Below, one piece after another: positions 16,043 to 24,772 of a DNA stretch of 46,930 nucleotides; position 1 is the stretch's first letter; every line of letters starts with the position of its first letter. This DNA comes from JAATFY01 sp049276515 (GTDB taxonomy: Bacteria > Pseudomonadota > Alphaproteobacteria > UBA9219). The translations under genes and the position numbers were made by a program. The notes under the pieces are model-generated. The model searched no databases. It was not told the DNA's origin and saw nothing but the letters and a program-made list of their open reading frames with translations. The DNA lies in NCBI GenBank assembly GCA_049276515.1, contig JBASWO010000008.1, positions 1-46,930 on the forward strand, in the 5' to 3' direction.

Positions 16043-16468
16043 TCAACTGGAGCGCTTACGGCAGATTTCAATGCCTGCAACGCTATTGGGGAAAATGTCT
16101 GGCTTATCGACCCGGACCTTTGCCTTTTGCACACGTGGATCTTTAAAGCAGAAATCAATAATAAGGTCTGCCACGGTTTCAATGAGAGGGATTTGTCCCA
16201 GCTGAGGCAAATCTTTCTGAATGTAATCATAAATCGGCGCATAATTAATAACGCGGTCTATTGTGTTTTCTTTGAGATCCCGGAACACATCAGAAATGCC
16301 GGCTTCTAACTCAACCTGAATGATAACGGGTTGGGTTTTGCCTTGCTCATGATCATAAATGCCAACTTGCAGATCAACTTTGCATTCCGTGAGAAAGATA
16401 CGAATAAGATCAGGCTCAGTCTTAGGGGTGGGACCTTCATTGAGTTGGATGATGGATGTTTTGGTCAT
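16043..16468 (-). CDS. folB: Dihydroneopterin aldolase (FolB domain)
   Basis: FolB converts dihydroneopterin to 6-hydroxymethyl-dihydropterin in folate synthesis. The 141-aa protein carries the family pattern: VDLQVGIYDHEQGKTQPVII near residue 32, the tyrosine-containing DRVINYAPIYDYI, and the active-site region LIETVADLIIDFCF, ending in KVRVDKPDI. An N-terminal extension of about 20 residues precedes the domain. Its ATG overlaps the trmJ stop by 4 nt. A related epimerase or FolX-like activity is possible, as other folate genes are not nearby. Confidence 0.88.
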   Translation of the reverse strand: MTKTSIIQLNEGPTPKTEPDLIRIFLTECKVDLQVGIYDHEQGKTQPVIIQVELEAGISDVFRDLKENTIDRVINYAPIYDYIQKDLPQLGQIPLIETVADLIIDFCFKDPRVQKAKVRVDKPDIFPNSVAGIEICRKRSS

Positions 16469-17220
16469 TCTATAGGCCTTTTACGTTTACCAACGAGAGA
16501 GGAGAGCACGCCGTGCCATGTGCGTATCTCTTGTTCTGTCATTTCAGCACGCTGTAACATATTTTGTAAGCTGCGTGTCATGCTGGGGCGCATATCTTCA
16601 GCAACAAAGAAGCCAGAATTTTCCAATTCCTCTTCAAGTCGCTTATAGAAGTTCAAATATTCTTCTCGATTGGCCGGCCGGCTATGGCCCATATGCAATT
16701 GATTAGGCGGCGTTTGATCGTGAGATTGGTACCATTCATAGCCAATTAAAAGAACCGCTTGAGCTAAATTAAGTGAACAAAATTCGGGGTTCAATGGGAT
16801 GGTGATTTTGGCATTGGCTAAAATAATATGATCATTCACAAGGCCTGTACGTTCTCTGCCAAACATAACCCCCACTTTTTGATCGGCTTTAAGGCGTGAG
16901 GCCATATCAGGGATCGCCGCGCGCGGCGTCATAATACGATTTGTCATGTCATGCGTACGACCTGTCGTCGCATAGACATAATGTAAATCGGCCATGGCTT
17001 CAGGAACTGTATTAAAGATTTTGGCGTTTTTCAGGAGGTCTGTTGCACCTGAAGACGCGGCATCCATACGTTCCTGTAATTCATCATGCAAAGGCCAAGG
17101 ATCGCGTGGATCAACAATACGTAATTCAGTAAGGCCGCAATTCATCATGGCGCGTGCCGTCATGCCGATATTTTCAACCAGCTGCGGTTCCACCAAAATA
17201 ATAGCGGGCTGTGAGGTCAC
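16465..17220 (-). CDS. trmJ: tRNA (Cm32/Um32) methyltransferase TrmJ-like SPOUT protein
   Basis: TrmJ methylates the ribose at position 32 of tRNA. The 251-aa protein has the SpoU/TrmJ pattern: an N-terminal VEPQLVENIGMTARAMMNCG, a middle VGVMFGRERTGL, and the SAM-knot motif PLNPEFCSLNLAQAVLL. The C-terminal extension (about 180-251) has the helical dimerisation character of TrmJ. The start is GTG with GGA upstream. It is followed without a gap by folB and is divergent from ilvA. Confidence 0.88.
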   Translation of the reverse strand: MTSQPAIILVEPQLVENIGMTARAMMNCGLTELRIVDPRDPWPLHDELQERMDAASSGATDLLKNAKIFNTVPEAMADLHYVYATTGRTHDMTNRIMTPRAAIPDMASRLKADQKVGVMFGRERTGLVNDHIILANAKITIPLNPEFCSLNLAQAVLLIGYEWYQSHDQTPPNQLHMGHSRPANREEYLNFYKRLEEELENSGFFVAEDMRPSMTRSLQNMLQRAEMTEQEIRTWHGVLSSLVGKRKRPIE

Positions 17221-17275
17221 GCTTTCAATCCTTAGATAACTGTTTTATGCTGCATTCCCAGCAAGGAAATACACT

Positions 17276-18793
17276 ATGCCGCCTGATTACATCAAAAAGA
17301 TTCTCAATGCACCGGTTTATGATGTGGCTATCCAAACGCCGCTTGACCCTGCACCTGCTTTATCTCAACAAACGGGGCGCAAAATCTGGTTAAAGCGCGA
17401 AGATCTGCAGCCAATCTTCTCGTTCAAAATTCGTGGCGCCTATACCAAAATGATGGCTTTAGACGATAAAGCGCGGCGCCGTGGTGTCATTACGGCATCA
17501 GCCGGCAATCATGCGCAAGGTGTCGCCCTTGCTGCTAAAAGGCTCAAAATTCCAGCCGTCATTGTCATGACAGCAACAACCCCTGAAATTAAGATCAAGG
17601 CCGTACAAAGCCATGGCGCAGAAGTTGTTTTGCACGGCGATGCTTTGAGTGATGCGTTTGAGCATGCACATCAAATAGCTAAAAAACGTAACCTTACCTT
17701 TGTTCATCCCTATGATGATCCAGATGTGATCGCAGGGCAGGGCACAATCGGTATGGAATTGCTCAAGCAGCATTCAGGACCCATTGAAGCGATCTTTATC
17801 CCCGTAGGTGGCGGTGGCCTTATCTCAGGCATCGCGACGTATATAAAATTCTTGCGTCCGGACATCAAAATCATCGGTGTTGAGCCAGATGATGCTGATT
17901 GTCTCTATCAGGCATTAAAAGCCAAAAAGCGTGTGGATCTTGGACAGGTGGGCCTTTTTGCTGACGGCGTTGCTGTGCGTATGATTGGCGAAGAGCCGTT
18001 TCGTATCTGCCGCGAATTGGTTGATGATGTTATTCGCGTTAATACCGATGAAATATGTGCTGCGATCAAAGATATCTTCACAGATACCAGATCTGTTGCT
18101 GAACCAGCCGGTGCTCTCAGTGTGGCTGCGATCAAAAAATATGTACAAAAAAATTCATCCTCCAAAGGTGATTTGGTTGCGATTGTCTCGGGCGCCAATA
18201 TCAATTTTGATCGCTTACGCCATGTAGCTGAACGTACATCGGTTGGTGAAAAACGTGAATTGCTACTCGCTGTGAATTTAAGTGAGACACCTGGTGCTCT
18301 TCTTAAATTCTGTTCACTCCTTGGTAAGCGCAGCATCACCGAATTTAACTATCGCTACTTCAATGAAAAAGAAGCGCATATCTTTGTCGGCGTGCAGGTT
18401 CAAAATTACGAAGAAGAAGGCAAGGCTTTCCGTAAGAAATTAGATAATCATGGCTTTGCAACGCTCGATATGACGGAAAATGAGCTTGCTAAAGAACACA
18501 TCCGCTATATGGTGGGCGGACGCCCACCTAAACTCATGGATGAAGTGCTTTACCGCTTTGAATTTCCAGAACGTCCCGGCGCGCTTCTCAAATTTCTGAC
18601 CTCCATCAAGCAATCTTGGAATATCAGCCTCTTTCATTACCGTAATCATGGCGCGGCTTATGGACGTGTACTCATGGGGCTTCAGGTGCCAAAAGCACAG
18701 CGTGCGAAGTTAGAAGAAGTTATAGCCGGTATGGATTTTGCTTTTGTCGATGAGACAAATAATCCGGCCTATAAGACTTTCTTGAAGAATTAA
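17276..18793 (+). CDS. ilvA: Threonine ammonia-lyase, biosynthetic form
   Basis: IlvA deaminates threonine to 2-oxobutanoate, the first step to isoleucine. The 505-aa protein has a PLP catalytic domain with Lys51 in FSFKIRGAY, the substrate loop SAGNHAQG at 75-82 and the phosphate-binding PVGGGGLISG. Two C-terminal ACT-like regulatory repeats follow, the first around ETPGALLKFC and the second around ERPGALLKFLTSIKQ, as in isoleucine-inhibited enzymes. AAGGA precedes the ATG by a suitable distance. The 3' end overlaps the convergent cysS gene by 4 nt. Confidence 0.95.
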   Translation: MPPDYIKKILNAPVYDVAIQTPLDPAPALSQQTGRKIWLKREDLQPIFSFKIRGAYTKMMALDDKARRRGVITASAGNHAQGVALAAKRLKIPAVIVMTATTPEIKIKAVQSHGAEVVLHGDALSDAFEHAHQIAKKRNLTFVHPYDDPDVIAGQGTIGMELLKQHSGPIEAIFIPVGGGGLISGIATYIKFLRPDIKIIGVEPDDADCLYQALKAKKRVDLGQVGLFADGVAVRMIGEEPFRICRELVDDVIRVNTDEICAAIKDIFTDTRSVAEPAGALSVAAIKKYVQKNSSSKGDLVAIVSGANINFDRLRHVAERTSVGEKRELLLAVNLSETPGALLKFCSLLGKRSITEFNYRYFNEKEAHIFVGVQVQNYEEEGKAFRKKLDNHGFATLDMTENELAKEHIRYMVGGRPPKLMDEVLYRFEFPERPGALLKFLTSIKQSWNISLFHYRNHGAAYGRVLMGLQVPKAQRAKLEEVIAGMDFAFVDETNNPAYKTFLKN

Positions 18794-20151
18794 GCGCGCT
18801 TCCAGCTTGTCCCTTGAGGGCCATCTTCTAGGATAACCCCTTGGGCCATGAGAGCATCACGAATACGGTCACTTTCGGCAAAGTTCTTTGCCTTACGTGC
18901 GGCAAGGCGTGCTGCAATCTGATTTTCGATCTCAGCCTCGGATGGACCTGTTTTAGCTGCTTTAAACCAGTTTTCTGGGTTCTGCTGAAGTAGACCCAGG
19001 GCTTCGCCGCAGGTCATCAATTGAGCTTTAATTTCTGCTGTTGGGTTTTTATTGAGCTGATTAACAATTTCATCGATCTGGCTAATGGCTTCTGGCGTGT
19101 TCAAATCATCCATAAGCGCTTTTTCAAAGCCAGCTCCAGGCTCATCTTTTTGAGCTGTGATGTCTTTTGTACTGCGCAACGCGCCATACCAACGATCAAG
19201 TTTGGATTTCGCAGCATCTAAAGCTTCTTCTGTAAAATCGAGCGGTTGACGATAATGGCCCGTGAGGAGGGCGAGGCGAATAGCTTCACCTGGATACTTC
19301 TCAAGCAACTGTCTTACCGTGAAGAAATTGCCAAGCGACTTCGACATTTTATCGCTGTTGATTGTAAGAAACCCATTATGCATCCAGTATTTGGCAAGGG
19401 GTGCTCCATCATGGGCACAGCTGCTTTGCGCAATCTCATTTTCATGATGCGGAAAAATCAAATCAAGACCACCACCATGGATATCAAAAGTGGCACCTAA
19501 ATGTTCTTTGGCCATGGCTGAGCATTCAATATGCCAGCCGGGCCTGACGCGTCCCCAGGGGCTATCCCAACCAGGCTGATCAGCTGCACTTGGCTTCCAC
19601 AGCACAAAGTCTGATGGATCTTTTTTATAAGGTGCGACTTCCACACGGGCGCCAGCGATAAGCTCATCCTGGGGCCGTCTAGAGAGGGCGCCATACGCTT
19701 TCATGGAGGGTACATTAAAGAGAACATGACCTTCAGCCGCATAAGCGTGCTTCTTATCAATCAATGATTGAATGAGAGTGATCATCTGTTTGATGTGTTG
19801 CGTCGCGCGCGGCTCGATATCGGGGGAGAGCGCATTAAGCGCACCCATATCATCATGATAGGCCTTCGTCGTACGGCTTGTTATGCTCTCAATTGGCTCG
19901 CCGCTTTCTTTAGCTTTAGCCATAATCTTATCATCCACATCCGTGATGTTGCGGACATACGTCACTTTCGGATAATGGCGCTTTAAAAGGCGGTAGAGCG
20001 TATCAAAAACAACAACCGGGCGTGCATTGCCAACATGGGCAAAATCATAAACCGTGGGGCCGCACACATACATGCGGATATTTTTTTCATCCAAGGGCTT
20101 AAAATCTTCTTTGTCCCGGGAGAGCGTATTATAAAGACGCAAACCACTCAT
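18790..20151 (-). CDS. cysS: Cysteinyl-tRNA synthetase
   Basis: CysS charges tRNA-Cys. The 453-aa class I synthetase has the HIGH-type motif in GPTVYDFAHVGNARP, the zinc ligands Cys30, Cys210, His235 and Glu239, and KMSKS at 268-272. Length is normal. The ATG overlaps the gltX stop by 4 nt, so gltX and cysS form a two-gene unit. Confidence 0.97.
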   Translation of the reverse strand: MSGLRLYNTLSRDKEDFKPLDEKNIRMYVCGPTVYDFAHVGNARPVVVFDTLYRLLKRHYPKVTYVRNITDVDDKIMAKAKESGEPIESITSRTTKAYHDDMGALNALSPDIEPRATQHIKQMITLIQSLIDKKHAYAAEGHVLFNVPSMKAYGALSRRPQDELIAGARVEVAPYKKDPSDFVLWKPSAADQPGWDSPWGRVRPGWHIECSAMAKEHLGATFDIHGGGLDLIFPHHENEIAQSSCAHDGAPLAKYWMHNGFLTINSDKMSKSLGNFFTVRQLLEKYPGEAIRLALLTGHYRQPLDFTEEALDAAKSKLDRWYGALRSTKDITAQKDEPGAGFEKALMDDLNTPEAISQIDEIVNQLNKNPTAEIKAQLMTCGEALGLLQQNPENWFKAAKTGPSEAEIENQIAARLAARKAKNFAESDRIRDALMAQGVILEDGPQGTSWKRA

Positions 20152-21494
20152 GCAGTTTTACCAGCCAAGAGATCCTGAGCGCGTTTAGGGCCAATCATTG
20201 GCAAAAGGACCTTCATTTCTGGGCCATGTTCTTCGCCTGTTAAAGCAAGGCGCAGCGGCATAAAGAGATCTTTGCCTTTGCGACCCGTCTTTTCTTTGAT
20301 GAGGCTTGTCCATTGTGACCAGGTATTTTGATCCCATGGTGTGGCAGGCAAGATCCCAGCCGCAGTTGTTACAAAGTCTTTTTCATTGATGGTTGGTGTG
20401 ATGGGACCACGTGCGACCTGCCACCAATGCTTGATATCGCTGAATTTTGTGAGATTGGCACGAACCGAGTTCCAGAAATTCTCATCCAAATCGCTGAGAC
20501 CTAAAGCTTTGAGCCGTTCTTTGGCAGCCTCATAAGTGGTGACATGCAGAACTTTTGCATTCATCGCCTTCAGATCTTCAAGATCAAATTTTGGCGTTGA
20601 GTGAGAAATTTTACCCAAATCAAATTCTTTAACAAGATCACTCATTGTCACAGAAGGTGTGATGGCATCACTTGTGCCCAGTTTGGCGAGTAGGGAATTA
20701 ATCGCCATAGGCTCAATTTCCATCTCTTCACGAATGCTGGCGATGCTGAGTGTGCCTAGACGTTTGCTCATCTCAATGCCGCTTGCGGCAACAATCAAAG
20801 GGAAGTGAGCAAAAATAGGGGCAGGCTTTTCTGTCATCGCCTGCCAAATCTGAATTTGCACGGCCGTGTTCGTTACGTGATCTTCGCCACGAATGATATG
20901 TGTCACATTCATATCGATATCATCTACGACTGAGCAGAATGTATAAAGCGGTACACCATCTTCACGCACTAAAACGGGATCTGACATGGCTGATGCTGGA
21001 AATGTTTTCTTACCCTGCACCACATCATCCCATGTGACATCGGTGTGATTGAGCTTAAAGCGCCAATGTGGCTTTTTGCCTTGAGCAAAAAGAGCGTCAC
21101 GCTCGGCAGGTGAAAGCTTGAGGGCAGAGCGATCATAGACAGGCGGTAAGCCACGACCCAACTGTGTCTTACGCTTAAGATCGAGCTCTCCTTGTGTCTC
21201 AAAGCAAGGGTAGACGCGGCCAGCGGTTTTGAGTTTCTCTAATTCTTCAGCATATCTTTCAAGACGATTGGATTGCCGTGCAAAGCTGTCCCAATGAAGG
21301 CCAAGCCAGCCAAGATCGCGCTCAATCGCTTGGGCAAACTCTTCTGTGGAGCGAGTCCGGTCCGTATCATCCAGACGCAACATAAAATGACCCCCATGCT
21401 TTTTGGCAAAGAGGTAATTGAATAAAGCCGCACGGATATTGCCGATATGCAACAGTCCGGTCGGCGAGGGTGCTATGCGAACATTGACAGTCAT
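20148..21494 (-). CDS. gltX: Glutamyl-tRNA synthetase
   Basis: GltX charges tRNA with glutamate. The 448-aa protein has the class I motif APSPTGLLHIGNIRA at 8-22 and a KMSKS variant EMSKRLG at 241-247. The HFMLRLDDTD segment resembles the second type of alphaproteobacterial GltX rather than the ILRIEDTD type, so this organism may carry another gltX elsewhere. It may serve tRNA-Gln as well, with GatCAB amidation; that is inference, since gatCAB is not in the window. It is coupled to cysS downstream. Confidence 0.95.
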   Translation of the reverse strand: MTVNVRIAPSPTGLLHIGNIRAALFNYLFAKKHGGHFMLRLDDTDRTRSTEEFAQAIERDLGWLGLHWDSFARQSNRLERYAEELEKLKTAGRVYPCFETQGELDLKRKTQLGRGLPPVYDRSALKLSPAERDALFAQGKKPHWRFKLNHTDVTWDDVVQGKKTFPASAMSDPVLVREDGVPLYTFCSVVDDIDMNVTHIIRGEDHVTNTAVQIQIWQAMTEKPAPIFAHFPLIVAASGIEMSKRLGTLSIASIREEMEIEPMAINSLLAKLGTSDAITPSVTMSDLVKEFDLGKISHSTPKFDLEDLKAMNAKVLHVTTYEAAKERLKALGLSDLDENFWNSVRANLTKFSDIKHWWQVARGPITPTINEKDFVTTAAGILPATPWDQNTWSQWTSLIKEKTGRKGKDLFMPLRLALTGEEHGPEMKVLLPMIGPKRAQDLLAGKTA

Positions 21495-21684
21495 GGCCTT
21501 GTTTTAGCAGGATTTTCGGCCCTGCCAATGCTTATGATTTTAGCCTTAAAAACTGCCGCCTGGCCCCATCCAGCCCCGTAGGCCTTGCGTATCATTATAG
21601 AAAACTTACGGAGCGAATCTCATTCTTTAAAAAGAAAATTGAACAAAATAGTAGTGAAATTTATGAAAGGTGGGAGCGAGTACT

Positions 21685-22050
21685 ATGGCTGAAATTATAC
21701 TTACGGATGACGATCCGCTTATTATTGATCTTTTCCAAGAAGCACTCGAACTGGCTGGGCATAGGGTAAGTGTTGGCTTTAGTGCCATAGAGGCTCGGAC
21801 ACTTTTCTCTCAGCATATGACGCAAGGGAAAAAAATAGATGTGCTTATTTCTGACAATACGATGCCGGGAGAAACTGGATCAGATATGATCAGGGATTTG
21901 GCGCGTGAGTTTAAAAATACAAAATATATTCTTGTATCAGGAACAAAACCTGCTGATTGGGACCGAACAGGCATTCCTTATTTGGATAAGCCTGTGACGC
22001 CAACCGAGCTCGTTGCTAAAGTCGCTGAAGTTTTGGGACTGCACAGCTAA
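21685..22050 (+). CDS. Single-domain response regulator receiver protein
   Basis: The 121-aa protein is a complete receiver domain with no output domain. Acidic pair Asp8-Asp9 (ILTDDDP), phospho-acceptor Asp57 (LISDNTMPG), switch residue Ser85 (YILVSGT) and Lys102 (YLDKPV) are all present, so phosphorylation is likely. The frame opens at a GTG five codons upstream, but GGGAG lies 8 nt before this ATG and decides the start. No kinase is adjacent. The stop codon overlaps the convergent proA stop. Confidence 0.93.
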   Translation: MAEIILTDDDPLIIDLFQEALELAGHRVSVGFSAIEARTLFSQHMTQGKKIDVLISDNTMPGETGSDMIRDLAREFKNTKYILVSGTKPADWDRTGIPYLDKPVTPTELVAKVAEVLGLHS

Positions 22051-23297
22051 GGGCGTATTTGGCCATCGCCATAGAGGCGATATTGATAGGTTGTGAGTTC
22101 TTCGAGACCAACCGGGCCTCGTGCATGCAATTTGCCGGTTGCAATGCCGATCTCAGCACCTTTGCCAAACTCGCCACCATCTGCAAATTGTGTAGACGCA
22201 TTATGAAGGGCGATTGCGCTATCGACATGCGTTAGAAAATACTCGGCTGATTTCTTATCTTCGGTAATAATCGCATCTGTATGCTGCGAGCCGTACTGAT
22301 TAATAAAAGCTACAGCTCCTTCAACATCATCCACAATAGCTACAGCGATAATGGGGGCTAAAAACTCATGGCCGTAATCAGAAGGGCTGACTTCTTTAAG
22401 GCGCTGATCAAGGGAGAGTAAGCTTTTGGGTGCGCGCACTTCACATCCCGCTAAAATAAGCGCTTCGATAGCTTCTTTGCCAATCGTTGTCGCAATATCT
22501 TTGTGAAGAAGAAGACACTCGGTTGCTCCACAAACAGATGCGCGGCGCATTTTAGCGTTGACGGTAATAGGAAGAGCCTTTTTAACATCGGCTTTGACGT
22601 CAATATAAGTATGGCAGATGCCATCTAGGTGACTAAAGACAGGAATGCGGCTTTCTGCGCGCACGCGTGAGGTTAAAGATTTGCCGCCGCGCGGTACAAT
22701 CACATCGACATATTGATCAAGGGTCAAAAGAGCTCCGACCAACTCACGATCGGATGAAGGCAGGGTTTGAACAGCATTGTGTGGCAAGCCCGCTGTCTCT
22801 AATGCTTTTTGAATGACCTTGATGATCACCTCTGTGCTGTTCCAGCTATCGCTACCACCCCTTAAAATACAGGCATTGCCTGATTTGAGGGACAAAGCAG
22901 CGGCATCAACAGCAACATTAGGGCGCGATTCAAAAATAATGCCGATAACGCCAATGGGCACTGTATATTTCTCAACTCTCAGACCATTGGGACGTGTGGT
23001 GCTATCAAGTTTGCGGCCAACAGGATCAGGTAAAGCTTCAATCGTTGCGAGGCTGGCGATGATCGTATCAAGCCTCGCTTCACTCAGCTTAAGACGGTCC
23101 ATCAAAGCATCGCTCATGCCATTTGCTTTGGCTTGTGCGATATCTTTCTCATTGGCGGCAAGAATTGAGCTTTGTGCCGCTTTAAGTCCTGTGGCTATAG
23201 CGGCCAAGGCAGCATTCTTTGTCTCAGGTGTTGCTTGCGCCAATTGATGTGCAGCAACGCGTGCAGCTTTACCTATAGTATCAAGCGGATTGCTCAT
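22047..23297 (-). CDS. proA: Gamma-glutamyl phosphate reductase
   Basis: ProA reduces gamma-glutamyl phosphate to glutamate semialdehyde in proline synthesis, using NADPH. The 416-aa aldehyde-dehydrogenase-fold protein has VIFESRPNV-type sequence near residue 121 (IFESRPNVAVDAAALSLKSG), a GGSDSWNS cofactor region, and the catalytic Cys256 in ASVCGATE. Length is typical. Its start overlaps the proB stop by 4 nt. Confidence 0.96.
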   Translation of the reverse strand: MSNPLDTIGKAARVAAHQLAQATPETKNAALAAIATGLKAAQSSILAANEKDIAQAKANGMSDALMDRLKLSEARLDTIIASLATIEALPDPVGRKLDSTTRPNGLRVEKYTVPIGVIGIIFESRPNVAVDAAALSLKSGNACILRGGSDSWNSTEVIIKVIQKALETAGLPHNAVQTLPSSDRELVGALLTLDQYVDVIVPRGGKSLTSRVRAESRIPVFSHLDGICHTYIDVKADVKKALPITVNAKMRRASVCGATECLLLHKDIATTIGKEAIEALILAGCEVRAPKSLLSLDQRLKEVSPSDYGHEFLAPIIAVAIVDDVEGAVAFINQYGSQHTDAIITEDKKSAEYFLTHVDSAIALHNASTQFADGGEFGKGAEIGIATGKLHARGPVGLEELTTYQYRLYGDGQIRP

Positions 23298-24094
23298 ATT
23301 TTTTTCTTCAAAGGCATAAAGGTTGTGCCAAGTGGTTTATCTGCGAGTAAGCGAGCCAAAACATTCTTTTCATTGGCTGAAGCGATATGGGTGCATATGC
23401 CAAGCTTTGCCATTTTTCTAGCCACAGCTAATTTACTTGCCATACCGCCACGCCCACTTTGTGATTTTCCTTTGGTACTAATTTTTTTATTGGCATCAAT
23501 GAGAGGGATAATCGTTGCACCTTTCTGATCGGGCGGCCGATCATAAACACCCTTAATGTGCGAGAGGATAATCAGGCGATCTGCCTTCATCATGCTGGCA
23601 AGAAGGCCTGCAAGCTCATCATTGTCCGAGAAATTATCGACATGGACCATTTCTTCATTGGTCACGCAATCATTCTCATTGATGATTGGCAAAATATGTG
23701 GCTGCTTTTGCAGAGCAGAAAATAAATCAGCCATATGTTTATGGTGATCTTTGCTGCTGAAATCTTGTTTGGTTAGTAAAATTTGTGATGCCAGTAAACC
23801 ATGCTTATCGAGTAAATGCTGATAAAGCGTAATGAGATTGGCTTGACCTAGGCTCGCTAAAATTTGTTTTTCAGCGCCTGGCTTACAGGGTTGCAAAGGG
23901 GCATGTTTTTTGACCATAGCGCGGCCGGTACCCACAGCCCCAGATGAGACCAAAAGGACCTGATGACCAGCTTTTTTGAGGGCAGCCAATTCCGTAACAA
24001 GAGCGCCTAAGACTTTAGGATCTGGCATGCCATCACCAGCACCTAAAGCAGCTGTGCCGATTTTAATGACAAGATTGAGTTTTGAATTAACCAT
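23294..24094 (-). CDS. proB: Glutamate 5-kinase lacking the PUA domain
   Basis: ProB phosphorylates glutamate and feeds ProA directly. The 266-aa protein is an amino-acid kinase domain: LNLVIKIGTAALG at the N-terminus, VLLVSSGAVGTGR, the glutamate-binding INENDCV, FSDNDELAGLLA, and a GRGGMASKL near residue 215. The chain ends there, without the C-terminal PUA domain present in E. coli ProB (about 367 aa). The frame opens upstream at TTG, but the ATG at 24094 with GAGAT before it gives the normal N-terminus. Confidence 0.93.
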   Translation of the reverse strand: MVNSKLNLVIKIGTAALGAGDGMPDPKVLGALVTELAALKKAGHQVLLVSSGAVGTGRAMVKKHAPLQPCKPGAEKQILASLGQANLITLYQHLLDKHGLLASQILLTKQDFSSKDHHKHMADLFSALQKQPHILPIINENDCVTNEEMVHVDNFSDNDELAGLLASMMKADRLIILSHIKGVYDRPPDQKGATIIPLIDANKKISTKGKSQSGRGGMASKLAVARKMAKLGICTHIASANEKNVLARLLADKPLGTTFMPLKKKI

Positions 24095-24208
24095 ATCTCG
24101 GTTTAGCAAGCTTTTGATGAAGGACAAAGGGTTTTACAAGCCAACAAATCATGATAGCTGTAGAACATATATTTTTAGGCCTCTATAACTGACCCTCAGG
24201 AGATTTTA

Positions 24209-24736
24209 ATGAGCCGGGCATTGGCAACCTCACGTCACCAACGTGCTTTTATTTTAGTCGTTGATGATAACCAAGATTTTCTAAGCAGCATTGCGGCAGG
24301 TCTTTATAAGGAAGGTTTTGCTCCTTTTCCTACAAAGAATCCTGATCCCAAAATCCGAGAATTTTGGTGTGGCGGAGTTGATATCTGCCTTACAACTTCT
24401 TTTGAAGCAGCAAAGCAGCAATTAGCTGATCCAGACCTCACAGCGCTTTTTGTTGATGGTGTTCTTGGAAAAGATAATGGCTCTGGCTCTGCATTACTCA
24501 TGCATGGGATGAAGGAGGGTATACGTCCTCCCGCTTATGCCATTAGTGATAGCCAAACTTTTTATGATCTTGGGATTGCCCAATTTGTTGAAAAGGGCTT
24601 GCTGCCAAGTGGAGAAAATGTAGGTAAGAATGCAGTAGCTGTTGTGGAAAAGGTTACTCAAATTGTTGCTCAGTATAAAGCGGGTGTTGTGATTAATCCG
24701 CGCTGGGTAAAGCCGCCAGAAGAGACGCTTGGTTAG
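24209..24736 (+). CDS. Divergent receiver-domain protein with an inserted loop
   Basis: The 175-aa protein begins like a response regulator (AFILVVDDNQDFLSS, acidic pair Asp19-Asp20). Asp83 in ALFVDGVLGKDNG is the likely phospho-acceptor, Ser113 in YAISDSQ the switch residue and Lys129 in FVEKGLLP the conserved lysine. A segment at 43-58 (containing Cys54 and then Cys60) is longer than in a normal receiver, and a 35-residue tail ends in INPRWVKPPEE. AGGAG lies 7 nt before the ATG. The gene precedes uvrB by 36 nt, but a shared function is not shown. Confidence 0.78.
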   Translation: MSRALATSRHQRAFILVVDDNQDFLSSIAAGLYKEGFAPFPTKNPDPKIREFWCGGVDICLTTSFEAAKQQLADPDLTALFVDGVLGKDNGSGSALLMHGMKEGIRPPAYAISDSQTFYDLGIAQFVEKGLLPSGENVGKNAVAVVEKVTQIVAQYKAGVVINPRWVKPPEETLG

Positions 24737-24737
24737 C

Positions 24738-24767
24738 TTGTATTTTTAAGTACGGCTCCTATATCAT
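24738..24767 (+). promoter_or_regulatory. Candidate uvrB promoter, possibly giving a near-leaderless transcript
   Basis: TTGTAT at 24738-24743 and TATCAT at 24762-24767 are spaced 18 nt. The -10 box ends 5 nt before the uvrB ATG, so transcription would begin at or very near the start codon. No usable ribosome site is seen ahead of the ATG. No GTTC-N7-GTTC LexA box is present. Confidence 0.35.
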
Positions 24768-24772
24768 AGGGC

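Noticed and set aside
15871..16242. A minus-strand frame overlapping folB and running past its stop
   Set aside because: It is in another frame of folB for most of its length, and the extra tail has no recognisable family features.
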